Source: Hypoxylon rubiginosum
Lineage: Eukaryota; Ascomycota; Sordariomycetes; Xylariales; Hypoxylaceae
Direction of reading: 5' to 3'
NCBI GenBank assembly: GCA_902806565.1
Contig: CADCXA010000044.1
Coordinates: 248,001 to 312,000 of the forward strand
Length of the DNA stretch: 64,000 nucleotides
Shown here: positions 1 through 13,872 of the stretch, piece by piece
Layout of the letters: the number at the start of each line of letters is the position of its first letter
How positions within the stretch are numbered: the first letter of the stretch is position 1
Notes under the pieces: generated by a model
The model's database searches: none
Told to the model about the DNA's origin: nothing
The model's input: the letters and a program-made list of their open reading frames with translations, nothing else
Translations under genes and position numbers: made by a program

Positions 1-3000
1 TTTTAATTTTAATTTAAATATATTTAATTAAACTTAGTTAAATACGTTTAAAAAATAAGTAGTTTATAATTATTAAAACCTTTAAAAATAATAAATATAT
101 TTAATAAAATTTAATTAATTATATTTAAAAAATAAATAATTTATAATTAATTAAATTTTTAAAAATAAATTACTTATATTAATTTAAGTTTTTAATTATA
201 AATATTTTTTAAGTATTTTATATTATATTAATAATAAAATATTAACTTATATTTATATTTATATATAATAAAAAGTTAAATTTATTTTTTTATTTTTATA
301 TATTTTTTTTATTTATTTTTTATTTTTTTTATTTTTTTATTTTTATTACGCTTAAATTTCCTTTTTTATTTTTCCTTAATTATAACTTAACTTTTAACAC
401 TTATAATAAACATTTATTTAATTTATTAAACTATATAATAAAATAAGTATTTTTTAATATTAAAGCTTAATTATAAAAACTTTTTAAATTTAAAATATAT
501 AAATATTTTTTTTTATTTTTAATATTATAATTATTTTTTATTTTAACGGTTAATATATTATTATTATAACTTTTTTATTTATTATAATTTATTTTTTTAA
601 AAGTATATATATATTTATTAAATTTATTTAAAAATTAAATCCGTTAAATAATTTTATATTTTAAATTAATAAAAAATAATTATTTATTAATAATATTAAA
701 CTAAAAATAATAATAATAATAATAATAAAACTAATTTTAAATAAATAAAATTAATTTATTAGTTTATATTTTTTTAAACTATAAAATTATTTTTTTATTA
801 TTTAGTTTTAAATTTTTTCTTATTTTCTTTATATAAATTTTTTATAAAAATTATTTTTAATTATTACTTTTTAAATTAAGGTTTTAATAATTATTTATTA
901 AATAATATAAATAATTACTTTATAAAACTATAATATTTTAAAATTTTTATTAATAATAAATGTTTTTAATTATATATATAAGTTTTTTATAATATTAATA
1001 ATTTTTTTAGTAAACTTTTTAACGTTTTTTTTATAAAAAGCCGTTTTATATTATAAATTTTTTTTTTCTTTTTTAATTAATAAAAACATATTATTATAAA
1101 AATAAAATTTATTTTTTAACTTCTTTTAAAACTTTAATAAGTTATATTAAAAACGGTTTTATTAAAAAAATAATTTTTATAAATTAATATTATTTTTAGT
1201 TATATTTATAAATAAAAAAGCTTTTATTTTTATAAATTCGTTAAATAATTTGCTTTTTTTATTTATAATTTTTAAAAAAAATAACTTTTTATTATTATTA
1301 ATATTAATTAATTTAATTATAATAAATAATAATTTAAGTTTTTTATTAAAACTTATATTAATATTTATTTTATTAAAATTTAATAAAATATTTAGTTTTT
1401 TTTTAAAGCTTAAAAATATTAAATATAAAATTAAATAAAAACTAGTAATATTAAATATATTAAAATAAAAGTTAAAATAAAATATATTTATATTTAATTT
1501 TAATTATTATATTTTAATAATATTTAACTACTTTTAATAAAATCTAAAAAAAACTAATAATATATTAATATATAATTTAAATATTTAAATAGTTTTAATA
1601 TATATTTATTTTTTTAAAACTTTTTATTTTATTTGTTTTTTATATAATAAAATATATTATAATAAAACATATTAAATATATTTTAAAAATATTAATTTAA
1701 AAGAAAATAAATTTTATATATATTTTTTTTTATTTATAAGTTTTTTTATTTTTTATTTAAACTTTTTATTTATATTTTTTAATTTTAATTAATATTAAAT
1801 ATTTCTTTTAATTATTATTATTTTATTTGTTTTTAATATATAACTAAGTTTTTTTAAAATTTATTATTATTTAAAACTAATTTATTATAATTATATATTA
1901 TTTTTATTTTTTTATTTTTATATAATAAATATATATAAATCTATTAAAACTTATATTAAATATAAAAAGATTTATATATTATTTAAAATAATTTTTAATT
2001 TTTATATAAAAAATGTTTATTATATTTATTATTTATATTATATTTTAAAATAATGTTAATTATTAAGTAAAATTAATTTAAATATATTTTATTAGTTTAA
2101 GTGTTTTTAAAAGTTTAAAACTAAAAAAAATAAAGTAATTAAATAATAACGGTTTAAATTTTAAGATTTTTTATAATTATTTTAAATTTTAAATTAATAG
2201 TTTTTAAAATAAGATTATTTATTATATTTTTTATATTTTTATTATAAAAAACAACTAAATTTTATTAAATATTATAAAATTTAATTATATAATAATAAAT
2301 TTTTATAAATAAATATTTATAATATTAATATTATAAATAAATAATATAATTTTTATAATATGTTTTATTAGTTTAATAAATATTTTAAAAAAAAAACAAA
2401 AAAAAATAAAACCTTTATATTTTATTATAAAAATAAAAATATATAATTAATAAAAATCTATAAACTTTTTAAGTTTTTATAATTATTATTAATTAATTTT
2501 AATTTAAAAACTTAAAAGTTTTAAAAAAATATTTAACGGTTTAACTTTGTTTTTTTTTTATATTTATTTTATATAAACTTATTAACCGTAATATTAATAA
2601 TTTAAATTTTAGTTATTTTTAAATTTAAAAAGTTTTATATTATATAACTAGTTTTTTAAAAACAATATAAAATAAATAATTTAAATATATTTAATTATAT
2701 TTTTATAATTTATAACTAGTTGTTTAATATTAATTTATTATTAATAATAATAACTTAAATTTAAATATTTTAATATAACTTTTTAAAAAATTTATATAAA
2801 TAATTTATATGTTAAAAAGTATATTATAATTTAAAAATAAATATAAAAAACCGTGGATAATTTAAAGAATTTAAATATAAATAATTTTATAATTTAATTT
2901 ATATTAAAATTTAATTTAAATATAATTCTTAAAAAAAGTGTAAATTAGTAATATAAAAACTTTTTAAAAACCGAAAATATTACTGGTATTATTTTAAATA

Positions 3001-4192
3001 TTATAAAAAAAAGTTAATAATAAAGAAAAATTATTTTAATTAAATAAACCGTTAAAAAAAAACAATGTTTTTTTATATATATGTTTTTATAAACTATTTA
3101 ATATATATATTATTTATTTATATATTAATATAATTATATAAAAAAATTAGTTATAATTTAAATATATAATTTTATAATGAAAATTATAAAAAAAAAAAAC
3201 TTATTTTTATAATAATATTTTTAATATTATTTATATAATTATAAATAAAAAGTATTAATTTTATTTATATTTAATTAACTTTTTTAATAATATTTAATTA
3301 ATATTTAAATTATTATAAAATAAATTACTTTAAAATAATTAAAATATAAATAAAATAATTTATAAAAAACTTTTTAAAATAGTTTTTATAATATTATTTT
3401 AACTAAAAATATTAATTTAATTAATATTAACTGTAGTATATATTTATTATTTTTATTTATTAACAGTAAAAAATTTATATTTTATTATTATTAAAACTTA
3501 ATAGTTGTTATTTATTATTTAAATTAATTAAATTTTTTTATTATTTTTATTATTAATTTAAATTAGTTAAAAATAAAAAATAAATTTTTTTTAAATTAAC
3601 CTATAAATAATTAATTTAATATTAATATTTATATTTTTAATTAAAAATAAAAAGTATTTTTAAATAATATTATAAAAAGAAACTATTTTAATAAATATTA
3701 TAGTATAATTTAAATAATTAAATACTAAAAAAAAAGCTTATTTTATATATATTACTTGGTTTTTTTATTATTATTAAACCGTGATTAATTTATAAAACTT
3801 ATAAATATTAACCACGTTATATAAGTTAAAATTCTAAGGATTAATATTAATTTAAATAATATTTTATAATAAATAATATTATTTAATATAATATATAAAT
3901 TTTATAACGCGGCGAATTTAAAATTACTTTATATAGTTAAAAATTATTATTTTAAAAACTTTTTAAAATTATTTTATTTTAAAATTATAATTAAGTTAAA
4001 CAGATATTTAATATATAAGTAAAAACTATATATTAAAATCTTAAGTTATTTAAAACTAATAAAATAAAATAATAACTAAGTAATATTATATAATTTTTTT
4101 TTAATTAAAAATACTAAATATATATTAATATTAAAATTTATATTATTATAAAAACAGTTAAATATATTTATAAATATATTTATAAAAATAAT
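1..4192 (+). mobile_element. Large direct repeat, copy 1 (degraded transposon, partial)
   Basis: Base 1 onward aligns with base 59,766 onward, and the match runs to the right end of the window (4,192 pairs with 64,000), in the same orientation. Co-linear landmarks include the AT triplet run near 706-728 (partner near 60,490) and the segment near 3,770-3,850 (partner near 63,580-63,650). Differences are chiefly transitions (for example acg against aca, agt against aat). The copy starts before the window, so its full length is unknown. No coding capacity is left, so the transposon class cannot be told. Confidence 0.85.
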
Positions 4193-7100
4193 AATTAAAT
4201 TATAACTTATTTATATTAAAAAAAAATATTATTATAATAAAATTAAAATTAAAATTAACCTTATAATAAAATTAATAAATATTTATATAATTGTTTTATT
4301 AGATTATATAAATTAGTATATTATTTTTTAAAATTTTTAGTTTATAATATATATTTATTTATTTAATTTTTAGTTATTTATTTAAAAAAGAAAAATAAAA
4401 TAAAATATTATATTAAAAATAACTTTAAGTTAATAATAAAAACCTTAAAATAAAATTATATAATTTTTATAATATAGTTTAAATATAATAAAATTTATAA
4501 GAATAATTAAAATATTTTATATTAAAACTTTTTATATTTATTTTAATAATATATAAAAAGAAATAAACAAAATATAAATAAAAAATAATAAAAAAGCTTA
4601 GTTAAATATATTTTATTTATTTAAAAGTTAATGAAAGATTTTATTTATAAATATTTTTTATTTTAATTTTTAAAATTAAAAGTTAATTTAATTTAATAAA
4701 ATATAATAATGTTTAATATTTAATATTTTAAAACGTTTATTAAGTTTAAGGTTTTTTAAAAAATAATAATTACTAAAAAAAAATTTTTAAGAAAATATAA
4801 ATATCTTTAATTAATAGTTAATTAAAAACTGTTTTTATATATATTTTATAAAAAAGTAATATTTAAAATTTAATTTATATTTAAAATAAGTTTTAAAAGT
4901 TTATATATAATAATTTAATATAAACACTTAATAAAATATAAAGTTTATTTAACTTAATTAAAACTATTTATTTAAATTATAATTTATATTTAATTAAAAT
5001 AACTATTATAAACTTAAAAAATTAAAATAAAACAAGATTTTTTTTATTTTAATTTAATTAAAAAAAAGTTTATATTAATTATTTATTTAAAAAAAAGTTA
5101 AATTATAATTATAATATTAAAATAAACTTATATAATAAAGCGTTTTTAATATTAAATAATAATTAATATATTATATATAATATTATTATAATAATTATTA
5201 AATAAAATTTTTTTTTTATATATTTTTGTTTATAAGGTTTAATTAAAACTAGGAAAATTATTTTATATTTAACGTTTTATTATTACTATTAATTAAAAAA
5301 CAAATTATATTATATATAGTTTTATTTAATATTATAACGTTTTTATTATTTAATAAAAAAATTATTTATTTATAGTTTAAAATTCTTATTATTTTAAATA
5401 GTAATTTAATATATAATATTTAAAAAAAATTAATAAAAATAAATCTTTTTTAATAAATATTATTAATTATTTAAAATAAAATTATTATATAATATAAATA
5501 TATATTTAAAGTAATTTATAAAATGTTATATAATATATAAAAAGATTAATTTTTATTTAATAAAGTGTTTATTTTATTTAAAAAGATTTTTATATAAATT
5601 TTACTTATAATTAAAAAAAAATTAAAATTATTAATTATTAATATTTAATTATAAAATTCATTTTTATAATTTAGGTTTTAAAAGTTATATTTAATAAAAA
5701 ATATAAAGGTTTAATAAAATAATATAAAAAATATAAAGTTTTTATAATAACTTTAAATAATTTTTTATAACTTTAAAACTAATAAACTAATATTATTATT
5801 TAATATAATAAAAATATTTAATAATATTAAAAGTTTTTATAATTATATTTATTTAAAAAAAATCCTAAATAATATATTATATAATTTAAACGTTTTTATT
5901 TTTAAGTTTATTTTATTTATATATAATATATTTATATAAAAAATTAATAATAATTTATCGTTTAATATTTTTAAAAAAAAAAAAATATTTTTTAATAAAT
6001 AAGTTTATTAAAATAAATAACTAATAAACTAAAAAAACGTTAATTAAAATAATTTAAACTTTATAACTAGGAAAAATATTATTAATTAAATTAAAATTAA
6101 AAATTAATTTTTTTATTATAATATTATATAATTTAAATTTTAATTAAAACTTTTATAATAATATTTAAATAATTATAACTTAATTTAATAAATATAATAT
6201 AAAAGCTAAGATTTTTAATAAATTATTTAATAAAATAAAACATATTTTATTAAAAGTTAAATTAATTTAAAATAATAAGAACCAGCTATTTATATAATTT
6301 AAATAATAGTTTTTAATATTAATTTATTTTATTATAATTATAAATAAGTTATAAAAATAATTTTTTAATATAATTAATATTAATTAAAAGATTTTTATAT
6401 TTATATATAAATAGTTTTATATAATTTTATTAAAGGTTAAGTTTATTTAAAAATTAAAAGTTTTAAAAATATTAAAAATAAAATCTAATAAACTATTAAA
6501 TATTATATATCTTAAAATTCTATAAAAATTAATAAATAATTAAAAGAAAATACTATAAATAATATTATATTTAATATATATATAAAACACTTTTAATTAA
6601 TTATTTAATTTATTTTTACTTTTTAAAATAAAAAATCTTATTATATTTTAACTGTTTTACTTTTTTTATTATATTAAATAATTAAAATAATAAGCTGTAA
6701 ATTATTTTAATTATTTTAAATAAATAAATGTTAATTAACTTTTATTTCGCTAAGGGTTTTATATTTTCCTTAATTATTAATAATAAAAAGTTATATTAAG
6801 AAAAATTAAAATTAATATAAAAATATTAATTAATACGTCGCTTATTTTAATATATTTATTAATAGTTATTAAAAAAGTTAATTATTATTACTTAGGTTTA
6901 TTAATATTTATATATTATATATTAAATTAATAAAAGTATTTATTTTTAATATTATTATAATAATAATTAATATATATATTATTAAAATAATTAAATAAAA
7001 TAAAATAATATTAAAATTTATTATTATTTATTTTATAATTAATATAACTTTATTTTAAAGGTAAAATAATATTATATATTTATATATAAGTAACTAATAA

Positions 7101-8737
7101 TAATTAAAACCTTTAAATTAATTAAAAAAAATTAATATAAACTTATTTTTATAGTTAATAATTAATGTTTTATTTAACTTAATTTTTTTATAGTAATAAA
7201 CTTAGTTTTTATATTATATATTTAATAAAAAAGTTTATTTAATAATAAGTTATTAAATTATTAATAAAATATTTATTTAAAAAAATAATAAGGTTTAATA
7301 TATATATAAATTATTAAATATTAAAACTATAATAGTATTTACTTTTATTTTTTTAATTTTAATTAAAATTTATTATATATATTTAACTAAATTTTTATTA
7401 TTTTTTAATATAAAATAATTATTATTTTTATTAATATAATAAAAATTTTTAAATATATAAAATAAAACCGAAAAATAATTTAATTTATTTTAATTTAAAG
7501 TTAATATTTATTTTTAATTAAACTTAAAAAAGTTAAAATAATTTATATTATAAAATAATAAGTTTAATAAATAAAAACCAGTATATTAATTATTATTATT
7601 TTAACTTATAAAATTATAAAGCCACTTTTTTAACCTAGTAATAATAGTTATTATAAATATTATTTTTATAATATAAAAAAATTAAAATAAAATTAAAAGG
7701 TTTTTTAAAATTAATAAAATCCTTTAAAAAACATTTTTTATAAACTAGGAAAAAATTTTATAAACTATATAAACTTAAATAATATTAATTAAAAATAATT
7801 ATAAAAATTTATAAAATCTAAAAGTTTAAATTAAATAATTATTTAAATTAAATAAGTAAAAAAAATATTAAATAATTTAAAATTAATATTATATAAATTA
7901 TATTTTAATAACAATTTAAAAAAATATATAATAATTAAATATATATTATATATTAAAAATAAACTAATTTAAAATATATATAAAATAATAGAAAAAATAA
8001 AAATTTTAAATAAATTATAGTTATAAAGTTAGTTAATATTAAAAATAAACTTTAAATAAATAAATATTATTTAATAAAATGTTTTTAATTTTATATTATA
8101 AAGTTATAATATAAAAAAAGGTTTTATATTTTAAAAATATAAAAAAATATTAACTTAAAATTTCTATTAAGCGATATATAAAATAAAAAACTAATTTATT
8201 AAACTATTTTCCTTTTATTTATATATATATATTTTATAAAATATTATCCTTATAAAAACACCTGTTTAAAAAATATTATAAATTATATATATAAAAAAAT
8301 AATATATAAAAAAAAATCTAATTTTTTTAACTATAATATATTAAAAAAAACTTAATTTTTTATAAATAAAATATTAAAAGAAATTAAACTTTTTAATAAA
8401 TATAATTATTATAAATATATTTAAAAATAACTTTATAGTTAATTTTAAAATTAATATTAATAAAAGATTTAATATTAATAAAAAACTTTATATTAATAAA
8501 AGTTATATAAAAAATAATTAAAATAAAATAACTTTTATAATAATTTAAACTTTAATTAATATTATTTATTAAGTTAAATATAAATACAAATAACTTTAAA
8601 ATAAAATTAAAATTAATAAATAAATAAAATAATATAAACTTATTTTTAATATTTAAATATAAAAAATTAAGCTTAGTTTTTTTTTTTTAGTTAAGCTAAA
8701 AGTTGTTATTTAAATCGTTAAAAAAAAAAAAGTTAAA

Positions 8738-8746
8738 ATTATTATT

Positions 8747-8777
<31 letters not shown>

Positions 8778-8796
8778 TTATTATTATTATTATTAA
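8738..8796. repeat. (ATT)n microsatellite
   Basis: A run of ATT triplets about 59 bases long, with one interruption of extra T residues near 8,766. Confidence 0.9.
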
Positions 8797-10928
8797 TAAG
8801 TTTAAATTACTTAATATATATTAAAAACATTAATTTTTTATAATAATATTTTTAAAAAAAATACTTAAAATTATTATTATTATTAAATTTTATTTATTTA
8901 ATATATATTAAATAAATTAAACGCTTATTTAGATATTTAATATTAATTTTTTTTTAACTTCGCTTATATTTTTTTTTTTTAATTTTATTTGTAATTTTTT
9001 TTTTAGTTTTATTTACGTTTTTTTTTAATTTTACTCGCGTTTTTTTTTTAACTTTATTTACATTTTATAAGATTTTATTAACGTTACGTTTTTAACCAGC
9101 TTTTTTAATATTAATAACTTTTACTTTAAAATTAAAAAGTTATTTTACTATTATTATTTATTATATAAATTATTTATTATAAAAGCTTTTATATTTAAAG
9201 AAAATAATAAAATATTTTTAATAAGAAATATTATTATTAAACATTTTAATTATTTTTTTAATAAATAAAAATTAAATAAAATAAACAAATAAAAGTTTAA
9301 TTAAAATATAAAAAATTAAATAAAAAAAACAATTATAAAATAATATATATGTTTTAATATTTATATTATAATATTTAATTAATAGTTAAAAATATATAAT
9401 ATTAAATAAAGTTTATTCTTTTATTTAAAGTTTAATTTTAAATAAATAATAATATAAATTTTATTTTAAATATAATAAAAATCTTAATAAAAAAATATAT
9501 AGTTAAAAAAAAAATATAAATAACATTTAATAAAATTTTTATAAAATATATATATATTTAATTAACTAATAGTTAAAAATTTATAATTTTAAATATAATA
9601 TAACTGTTTTTTAATTTTATTAATTATAATATAAAAGCGTAATAATTATAATTAAAGTTATAATTTAAAATTAATACGGTTAAATAAATTATTAATATAT
9701 ATATTTTTTTATTACTTAAATATATTCCTATAAAAAAAAACTAATATTTTTAAAAAAAAATTACTAAATATAATATATTAATTATAATAAAAATAATTAA
9801 TATAAATATATATATATAATATTTAAAACTAATTATAATATTTAAATATATAACTTATATTTATATAATTTTTATAAAAAATATAAAAATTTTTAATAAT
9901 AATTATATAAGTTTTATAAAATAATAAATAATAAAACTTATTATTATTAATAATATATAAAATAACTAATATATATAATAAATTATATTTAAAATAAAAA
10001 ATATAAATAACTTTTTAAATTTAGTTAAATATATTATTATTACTATTAAAAAACGCGGTAATTATAAATTTTCTTTTTAAATTTATTTTATATTTTATTT
10101 TAATAAAAAATATATTAATAAAAAATAAATATTAAAATAAAAAATAAAAAAATAAAATAACATTAAAAAATATCTATATATTATATAACTTATTTATATA
10201 TATAAACAAATAATATATTATTAATATTTTAAGTTTTAAAATAACTTATTATTTAAATATTTAAATAACTTATATAAATAAATTCTTATAATTTTATTTA
10301 TATTATAATAAATATAACTTTTTATTATTTATATATATTTAAATTTATATATATCGTATTTATATATTTAAAAATAAATAATATTAATAAATTATATTAT
10401 TTAATTTATAAATTATTTTTATATAATTTATATATATAATTATAATATAAGTTTAATATATATTATTTAAAATACTTAAAAATAAAACTATTATTTAATT
10501 TTAATTTTTTAAATTACTTTAATATAATTTTTAATATTAACTATAAAATAATTTATATTACTTATATTATTATTATTAATAATTATTAATATTTAATAAT
10601 AAAAAAGAATATTAATATATTATAAATATATAAAAATAAATATAATTTTTATATTTTAAAAACCTTTAAAAACAAACTATTTATTATATTTAACTATAAA
10701 ATTTTATTATTTAATAATTATTAATAAATTTAACTAATAAATAATATTAAATATTTTTTTATTATAATATTATAATAATTATTTAAATTTATTAATAAAA
10801 TAATATTAATAAATAATTATATTTTTTATTTAAACTTTAATTAGTAAGTAATATTTATTATTTTATTTTTATTATAAAAAAAAACAATAAACTTAAAATA
10901 TAAATATAATAAATTAATTATAAGTAAG

Positions 10929-11018
10929 TTAATTTTAAATAAATTAATTTTAAATAAATTAATTTTAAATAAATTAATTTTAAATAAATTAATTTTAAAT
11001 AAACTAATTTTAAATAAT
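10929..11018. repeat. 15-bp tandem repeat, six copies
   Basis: The unit TTAATTTTAAATAAA starts at 10,929, 10,944, 10,959, 10,974, 10,989 and 11,004. The last unit has C for the first T, a transition. The 15-base period is a multiple of three but there is no open frame around it. Confidence 0.9.
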
Positions 11019-13204
11019 AAAAAAACATTTTTATAAATTTTAATTAATAAAATTATAATAAACTTAAAAAAACTAATAAATAATTATAACTTTTTAATTA
11101 AAACTTATTATTTTATAAAAGCGTTAATTAAAATTAAAATAACTTATATTATATTAAAAATATAATTTAATTTAATTTAATAATTATTATATATAAAATT
11201 TTATAATTTTATTTTTAAATATAAATAACTTTTTTAATAATAATAAAAATTAAATAATAATTTAAAATAATATTTATTATTTATTTAATTATAATTATAT
11301 AATTATAATATTAAAAGAAAATAAAAATAAAAATAATAAATTAAACGGGTTATATATATTATAAATTTATATATTAAACTTATTAAAACTTTTTATTAGT
11401 AAAAATTTATTATATTTAAAGTTTTATTATAATATTAAATACCGTTTTATTTTAAAAGCGTTTTTTTAATATATATTTATATGTTTTATTTAAAGTTTAA
11501 TATATAATAAAATAGCTTTATTATTTAAAAATAAAAAAGCGATAAAAAATTAAAAGTTTAATTTATTATTAATAAAACTTTAAAAAAATAAACGTTATAA
11601 ATAAAAGTTATTAAAAACCTTAATTAAAATATATAAACTATAAATAAAAATATTAAAAACAAATAATTAAAAAAAAAGAAAAAAATAAAGTAAAAATTAA
11701 TAATTAAAAAACCTGGAATTAGAAAACTTAAAATTAAAAAATTAATAATTAAAAGATAATTATAAATATTATTTTTTAATTTAAATTTAAAATCTAATAA
11801 TAATAGTTTTAATATTTATTATTAGTTTTATAAAAAAGCTTTTATTATATAAAAATAAGATAAATTAAAATTAATAACTAATAATAATAATTATAAAAAA
11901 AAGTTTAAAATTAATAAAAAGTTAAAAATAAAATATATAAAATTAATATTAATTTTAATTTATATTAAAATTAAATAACTTAAATATATATTTAATAATA
12001 TTATATTTAAATTAAATATTAATTTAACTTTATTATTTAATAGTTTTATTAATAATAATAATAATATTTAAATTAATAATAAATAAAAATTTAATAAATA
12101 TAAATATAATAATATTTTAATAGTTAAAAAAAATAATACTTATTAATTAAAAAATTTCTAAAAAAAAAAATAATAAAATTTAAATAAAAGTTTAAAAAAA
12201 ATAAATATAAATATAAATATAAAATATAAAACGTAGATAAAATAATTAATATAAATATATTAATTAAAAAAGAATAATATAAATTAATAAAAAGTTTTAA
12301 TAAAAAATAATAAATTTAATAATTAAATATTAATTTTATAATTTTTATTTTATATTTTTATAAATTAATTTTAATTAATTTAAATTATATGAAATTAATA
12401 TAATATAATAATAAAATACTTATATAATTTAAAAAAAAAACTTATAGTTTTTTTTTTAATTATATTTATATAATTAAGTTATATAACTAGTTATTTAAAT
12501 TTAATTTTTTATTTTTTATAATTAATAAAAACTTTAAATAAATTATTTTATAAATTAAACGGTTATAATTATTAATATTATTATTAAATAAATTATAAAA
12601 AAAAAACAAAATTAATATATAATATTAATAAAAATTAAACTTAAATTTTAAATTTTTTTTAAAACTTTTTAAGTAATATAATATTTTTAAAATAATATTA
12701 AAATAAAAAATTATAAGGTTTTTTTATTTTAATTTTATATATATATATAAAATTTAATAAGTTTTTAAATTTATAGTTTTTTATATATTAATATATATAA
12801 TTATTTTTTTATTAAATAAAAAGTTTTATTTAAATATTTAAATAAATATAAAACTTAAAGTTTTTTAATTATTTATTAATATCTTTTAAATATTAATTTA
12901 ATAAACCTTAAATAATTATTTAAAAAAATATTTAATATTATAAAATTAATTATATAATAAAAAAAATAATTATTAATATTATTATATAAAAAACTATTAA
13001 TTATATAATTTATTTTTTAATTAAAAAAAAGCTTTTTTTATATTATAAAAATCTAGTTTTAATTAATTAATTATATTTTAATATACGTTTAATAAATTTT
13101 TTATAAAATTAATTAATTTTTTTTATTATTTTTTAAAAAAGAAAATAATTTATATAATTTAAATAAAACTTATTTTATATAATTTTTTTATATTATTTAT
13201 ATTA

Positions 13205-13303
13205 TAATAAAATTATAAAAAAAAAAATTAAAAAATATAAAACGATTTTAAATATCTAATTAGCCGGTGAAATTATAATAATATTAATAAAATAAAGATA
13301 ACT
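13205..13303 (+). mobile_element. RIP-mutated terminal repeat of the F-box-carrying element family
   Basis: This stretch aligns over its whole length with the left terminal inverted repeat at 56,575-56,679. Nearly every difference is G to A or C to T, for example ATCTAATTAGCCGGTGAAAT here against ATCTGATTGGCCGATGGAAT there. The outer end of the repeat points left, so the element would extend rightward into the gene island. I found no matching inverted partner at the right side of the island (around 28.3 kb), so this may be a truncated or solo end. It sits almost exactly at the boundary between AT-rich and normal DNA. Confidence 0.8.
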
Positions 13304-13330
13304 TATATAAAAGGTTAGGATAAAAAAACC

Positions 13331-13872
13331 TATAAGCTAAAAGGCCTAGCCCTTAAGCTATCCCTTCCTTAATATTAACAAGCCCGTAACCCTTAACCAA
13401 GCCATGGGAGCTCGTGACTCCTATCCAGGCCCTAGGGGTGACAGCAATATTCGTCGGGAAGTGCATTATTTCTTCTGATCGAGTCGGGGCTCGATATGCA
13501 AGTTGTGTTACACAATTAACAGCAGCGTAACACAGTTGACGTCATGTGGCCCACCGCACTAAAGATCATATCACCACAAACAACTTTGTTGCTTTTCCGA
13601 TCGGCTACTCTTACCAGATTGACTCATGTGTCAATGACTCCTACTTCCCAGGGCAGTGCTGAGTGACCAAGTAACACTGTATTACGAACCAGGATATGCC
13701 AGGCAGGGATGTTTTGAAAAGCAGGTAGGAAAATGCGAACTCAAAACGTACTGTGTAGCTCGAAATTATGACCAGGAAAGCTATTACTGAGTCTAGACAG
13801 AAATTATGATGTATGGCTGCATTTGGACTTGGTTATTGTACAATGTATCTAAGCAACTACCTAGGTACCTAC
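13331..13872. other. Intergenic, island edge
   Basis: Normal-composition DNA between the AT-rich block and the 3' end of the dehydratase gene. No open frame of note is seen. A CCTAGGTACCTA-type word occurs just downstream of the gene's stop (about 13,860-13,871). Confidence 0.6.

Larger units (their letters stand above)
1..13330. repeat. AT-rich, RIP-degraded repeat block (left)
   Basis: About 13.3 kb of DNA that is nearly all A and T, with stop codons dense in every frame. The only track of open frame is a 62-codon run of Leu/Ile/Phe/Asn/Lys at 1250-1438, which is what random AT-rich DNA gives. The first 4.2 kb is one copy of a large repeat found again at the right end of the window; the two copies differ mainly by C/T and G/A exchanges, as expected after RIP. 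Simple and tandem repeats inside are listed separately. The change to normal composition at about 13,330 is abrupt. No RNA gene or protein gene is seen. Confidence 0.9.

Noticed and set aside
1250..1438. 62-codon open frame in the left AT-rich block
   Set aside because: Composed almost only of Leu, Ile, Phe, Asn and Lys in RIP-type DNA. The equivalent part of the second repeat copy gives no matching start, so it is chance.
8738..11018. CRISPR-like array from short tandem units
   Set aside because: Units are head-to-tail microsatellites without spacers, in a eukaryotic context.
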